From positions 1 through 7,419 of the forward strand of contig QNBL01000131.1 of assembly GCA_003641695.1 (NCBI GenBank): DNA of 7,419 nucleotides, read 5' to 3'. The translations under genes and the position numbers were made by a program. The notes beneath the pieces are model-generated. The model was not told the DNA's origin and searched no databases. It saw only the letters and a program-made list of their open reading frames with translations. This document shows positions 6,200 to 7,419 of this stretch, piece by piece (within the stretch, counting starts at the first letter, position 1; each line of letters opens with the position of its first letter). Source of the DNA: Spirochaetota bacterium. Its GTDB lineage: Bacteria; Spirochaetota; Spirochaetia; B11-G9.

Positions 6200-6208
6200 G
6201 CAGCAATA

Positions 6209-7081
6209 TTATTGAACCTTTTTACCTATCAGTCTTCTAATAAACTGCTTTACTCCTCCGCCTTCCTTGAATTCAACCTTCTCCAATCTGCTGACTAAAT
6301 GCTTGACGCATATAGCAGCTTTCCCGTTCGGATCCAGGATCATGAACGGCTTCTGCTTCAACACAGCATTGGAAACACTGGAATCTTCATAAACATACCC
6401 AAGGTAATCAACCTTCAGATTAAGAAACTGGCTTGCAATGCTTATTACTCTTTCAGCAACTTTCTTACCCTCTGTAACACTCTTCACCCTGTTTACAATC
6501 AGTTTCAACCCCAGATTCATATTATCAATCTCTGTTGCTATTATCTTGATAATACCATAAGCATCGGTTATGGCAGTAGGTTCAGGAGTTGTAACAATTA
6601 TGGCATCATCAGCTGCGGCTATAAAAGAGAGCACATTATGGGAAACCCCAGCACTGGTATCTATTATTATTACATCTGCAAATGCCATGGAGGAAATCTC
6701 TTCTATAAAGTTCTCCAGTTCATCTTCTGATAAATTAGCTATTTTTGAAAACCCCGAGGCTCCTGCCACAAATTGTATACCGTAGTCCGTATCAAGAATA
6801 ATATCCTTCATTTTCTTCTTTTTCCGAATCAAATGATAAAGATTATACTTCGGTATTATTCCAAGGGCTACATTAACATTTGCAAGCCCGAGATCCGCAT
6901 CCATAACAATAACCTTCTTGCCAAGCTGAGCATAAGCAATAGCCAGGTTTATGGACATGTTTGTTTTACCCACGCCGCCTTTCCCGCTGGCTACCGCTAT
7001 TACCCTTGTCCTGCTCCCGGCATCTTTATCTTCATTACGGGTCCGCATAATCTCTCTGAGCTGTTCAGCCTGGTCAGTCAT
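6209..7081 (-). CDS. flhG: FlhG (YlxH/FleN), MinD-type ATPase controlling flagellar number and placement
   Basis: 290 aa from the ATG at 7081. Residue positions: the N-terminal DQAEQLR (3-9) is the conserved FlhG peptide known to bind and stimulate the FlhF GTPase. The deviant Walker A is ASGKGGVGKTN (31-41) with both signature lysines, Lys34 and Lys39. The switch I-like motif is DADLGLAN (61-68). Walker B/switch II is IIIDTSAG (138-145). The end, VKQFIRRLIGKK, is an amphipathic basic helix of the MinD membrane-targeting kind. The protein should dimerise on ATP at the membrane and restrain FlhF. An in-frame GTG at 7093 would add four residues (MLKV), but the ATG puts DQAEQLR in its usual place at the N-terminus and has AGAGAAGG 11 bp upstream, whereas that sequence runs into the GTG. 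It overlaps the flhF end by 8 bp. Confidence 0.95.
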   Translation of the reverse strand: MTDQAEQLREIMRTRNEDKDAGSRTRVIAVASGKGGVGKTNMSINLAIAYAQLGKKVIVMDADLGLANVNVALGIIPKYNLYHLIRKKKKMKDIILDTDYGIQFVAGASGFSKIANLSEDELENFIEEISSMAFADVIIIDTSAGVSHNVLSFIAAADDAIIVTTPEPTAITDAYGIIKIIATEIDNMNLGLKLIVNRVKSVTEGKKVAERVISIASQFLNLKVDYLGYVYEDSSVSNAVLKQKPFMILDPNGKAAICVKHLVSRLEKVEFKEGGGVKQFIRRLIGKKVQ

Positions 7082-7419
7082 AACTTTCAACACCTTCTCT
7101 TTCTTTAAATTTTACATAGAGTCTATTTTTATTTAGATTGAATCCCTCCAGGTTTTTTAAAAGCCTCATAACACTGGCGGATTCGATATCCTGCGGAACA
7201 ACCTGACCATCGGTAATGTATGTCAGCGTTTTCCTTTTTTCATACAGAACACTGACTATATTCCCTATTCTCATGGTTTCATCAAGCTTGGTCAGAATAA
7301 CTGATCGATAATTAAAGGGTTCAAACTGTTGAAGGAGTTCCTTCACATCGGAAACCTTTGTGGTTGCACTCATGGCAAGATATACCTCAGAGTAGCTTCC
7401 GCAGGCATCGAGAACCTTC
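7074..7419 (-). CDS. flhF: FlhF, SRP-type GTPase for flagellar placement (C-terminal part, 5' end outside window)
   Basis: 114 codons plus TGA are visible. The frame is open to the right edge, so the ATG at 7373 is internal. The segment begins VLDACGSYSEVYLAMSATTK, the end of the FlhF NG domain after the G3 region. LTKLDET carries the G4 motif TKLD that reads the guanine base, and ITDGQVVPQDIE is the typical FlhF closing segment containing the G5 area. FlhF is the third SRP GTPase alongside Ffh and FtsY. It forms a GTP-bound dimer at the membrane, marks the site of flagellar assembly and is activated by FlhG. The N-terminal B domain and the P-loop lie beyond the window. The gene ends inside flhG (ATGACTGA overlap), which implies translational coupling of the two partners. 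Confidence 0.93.
   Translation of the reverse strand, partial: KVLDACGSYSEVYLAMSATTKVSDVKELLQQFEPFNYRSVILTKLDETMRIGNIVSVLYEKRKTLTYITDGQVVPQDIESASVMRLLKNLEGFNLNKNRLYVKFKEREGVESYD
7093..7100 (-). promoter_or_regulatory. Ribosome binding site deciding the flhG start
   Basis: The minus strand reads AGAGAAGG, 11 bp before the ATG at 7081. Its last G is also the first base of the alternative GTG (7093-7091), so it cannot serve that codon. This favours the ATG start. Confidence 0.55.

Noticed and set aside
5777..6298. 173-aa plus-strand open frame rich in Ser, Thr and Pro
   Set aside because: It is the antisense of the acidic tail of the 193-aa protein and the end of flhG. The Ser/Thr bias is what antisense of Glu/Asp-rich codons produces, and there is no supporting start context.
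7074..7373. Separate 99-aa protein starting at the ATG at 7373
   Set aside because: The frame stays open to the window edge with typical FlhF sequence before that Met, so it is an internal methionine of FlhF.

Overview
This window looks like part of the large flagellar/chemotaxis operon of a spirochaete, most likely a free-living or host-associated member of Spirochaetaceae/Treponemataceae. The reasons are the gene order flhF - flhG - (two-TM acidic protein) - fliA/whiG-type sigma factor - fapA (DUF342), and the protein sequences themselves. Base composition is moderate (GC in the low to mid 40s by eye). The phylum assignment comes from remembered gene order and protein resemblance, not from a search.

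Layout: every supported gene is on the minus strand, so the order of transcription runs from the right edge to the left. It is: the C-terminal part of FlhF (7419-7074, cut by the window edge); FlhG (7081-6209, overlapping flhF by 8 bp); a 193-aa membrane protein of unknown function (6153-5572); the flagellar sigma-28 factor FliA (5568-4780); FapA with an N-terminal Jag-like domain (4766-2829); a 111-aa charged, low-complexity protein (2826-2491); a 160-aa protein with a membrane anchor, coiled coil and HTH-like tail (2489-2007); and a 629-aa CheA-type histidine kinase (2004-115). From the 193-aa gene to the end, junctions are only 1-13 bp, so these genes are almost certainly co-transcribed and partly translationally coupled. 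The only sizeable internal gap is 55 bp after flhG, which holds a weak sigma-70-like promoter candidate. The plus-strand ORFs are antisense shadows.

How the genes fit together: FlhF (SRP-type GTPase) and FlhG (MinD-type ATPase) set flagellar placement and number. FliA switches on late flagellar and chemotaxis genes. FapA has been linked to flagellar assembly and polar localisation. The terminal CheA-like protein has all five CheA domains and would feed a chemotaxis-type phosphorelay. Three further genes (193, 111 and 160 aa) have no firm function but are locked into the operon and carry motifs that look conserved.

The left 114 bp hold no gene. At the extreme left edge the minus strand carries TAGA-N15-ACCGATAT, a close match to a sigma-28 promoter pointing out of the window, possibly a target of the FliA encoded here. 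I see no RNA genes, mobile elements, CRISPR arrays or convincing terminators. The window is mainly a conserved flagellar locus rather than an accessory island; its novelty lies in the three unassigned proteins, the kinase and the edge promoter.
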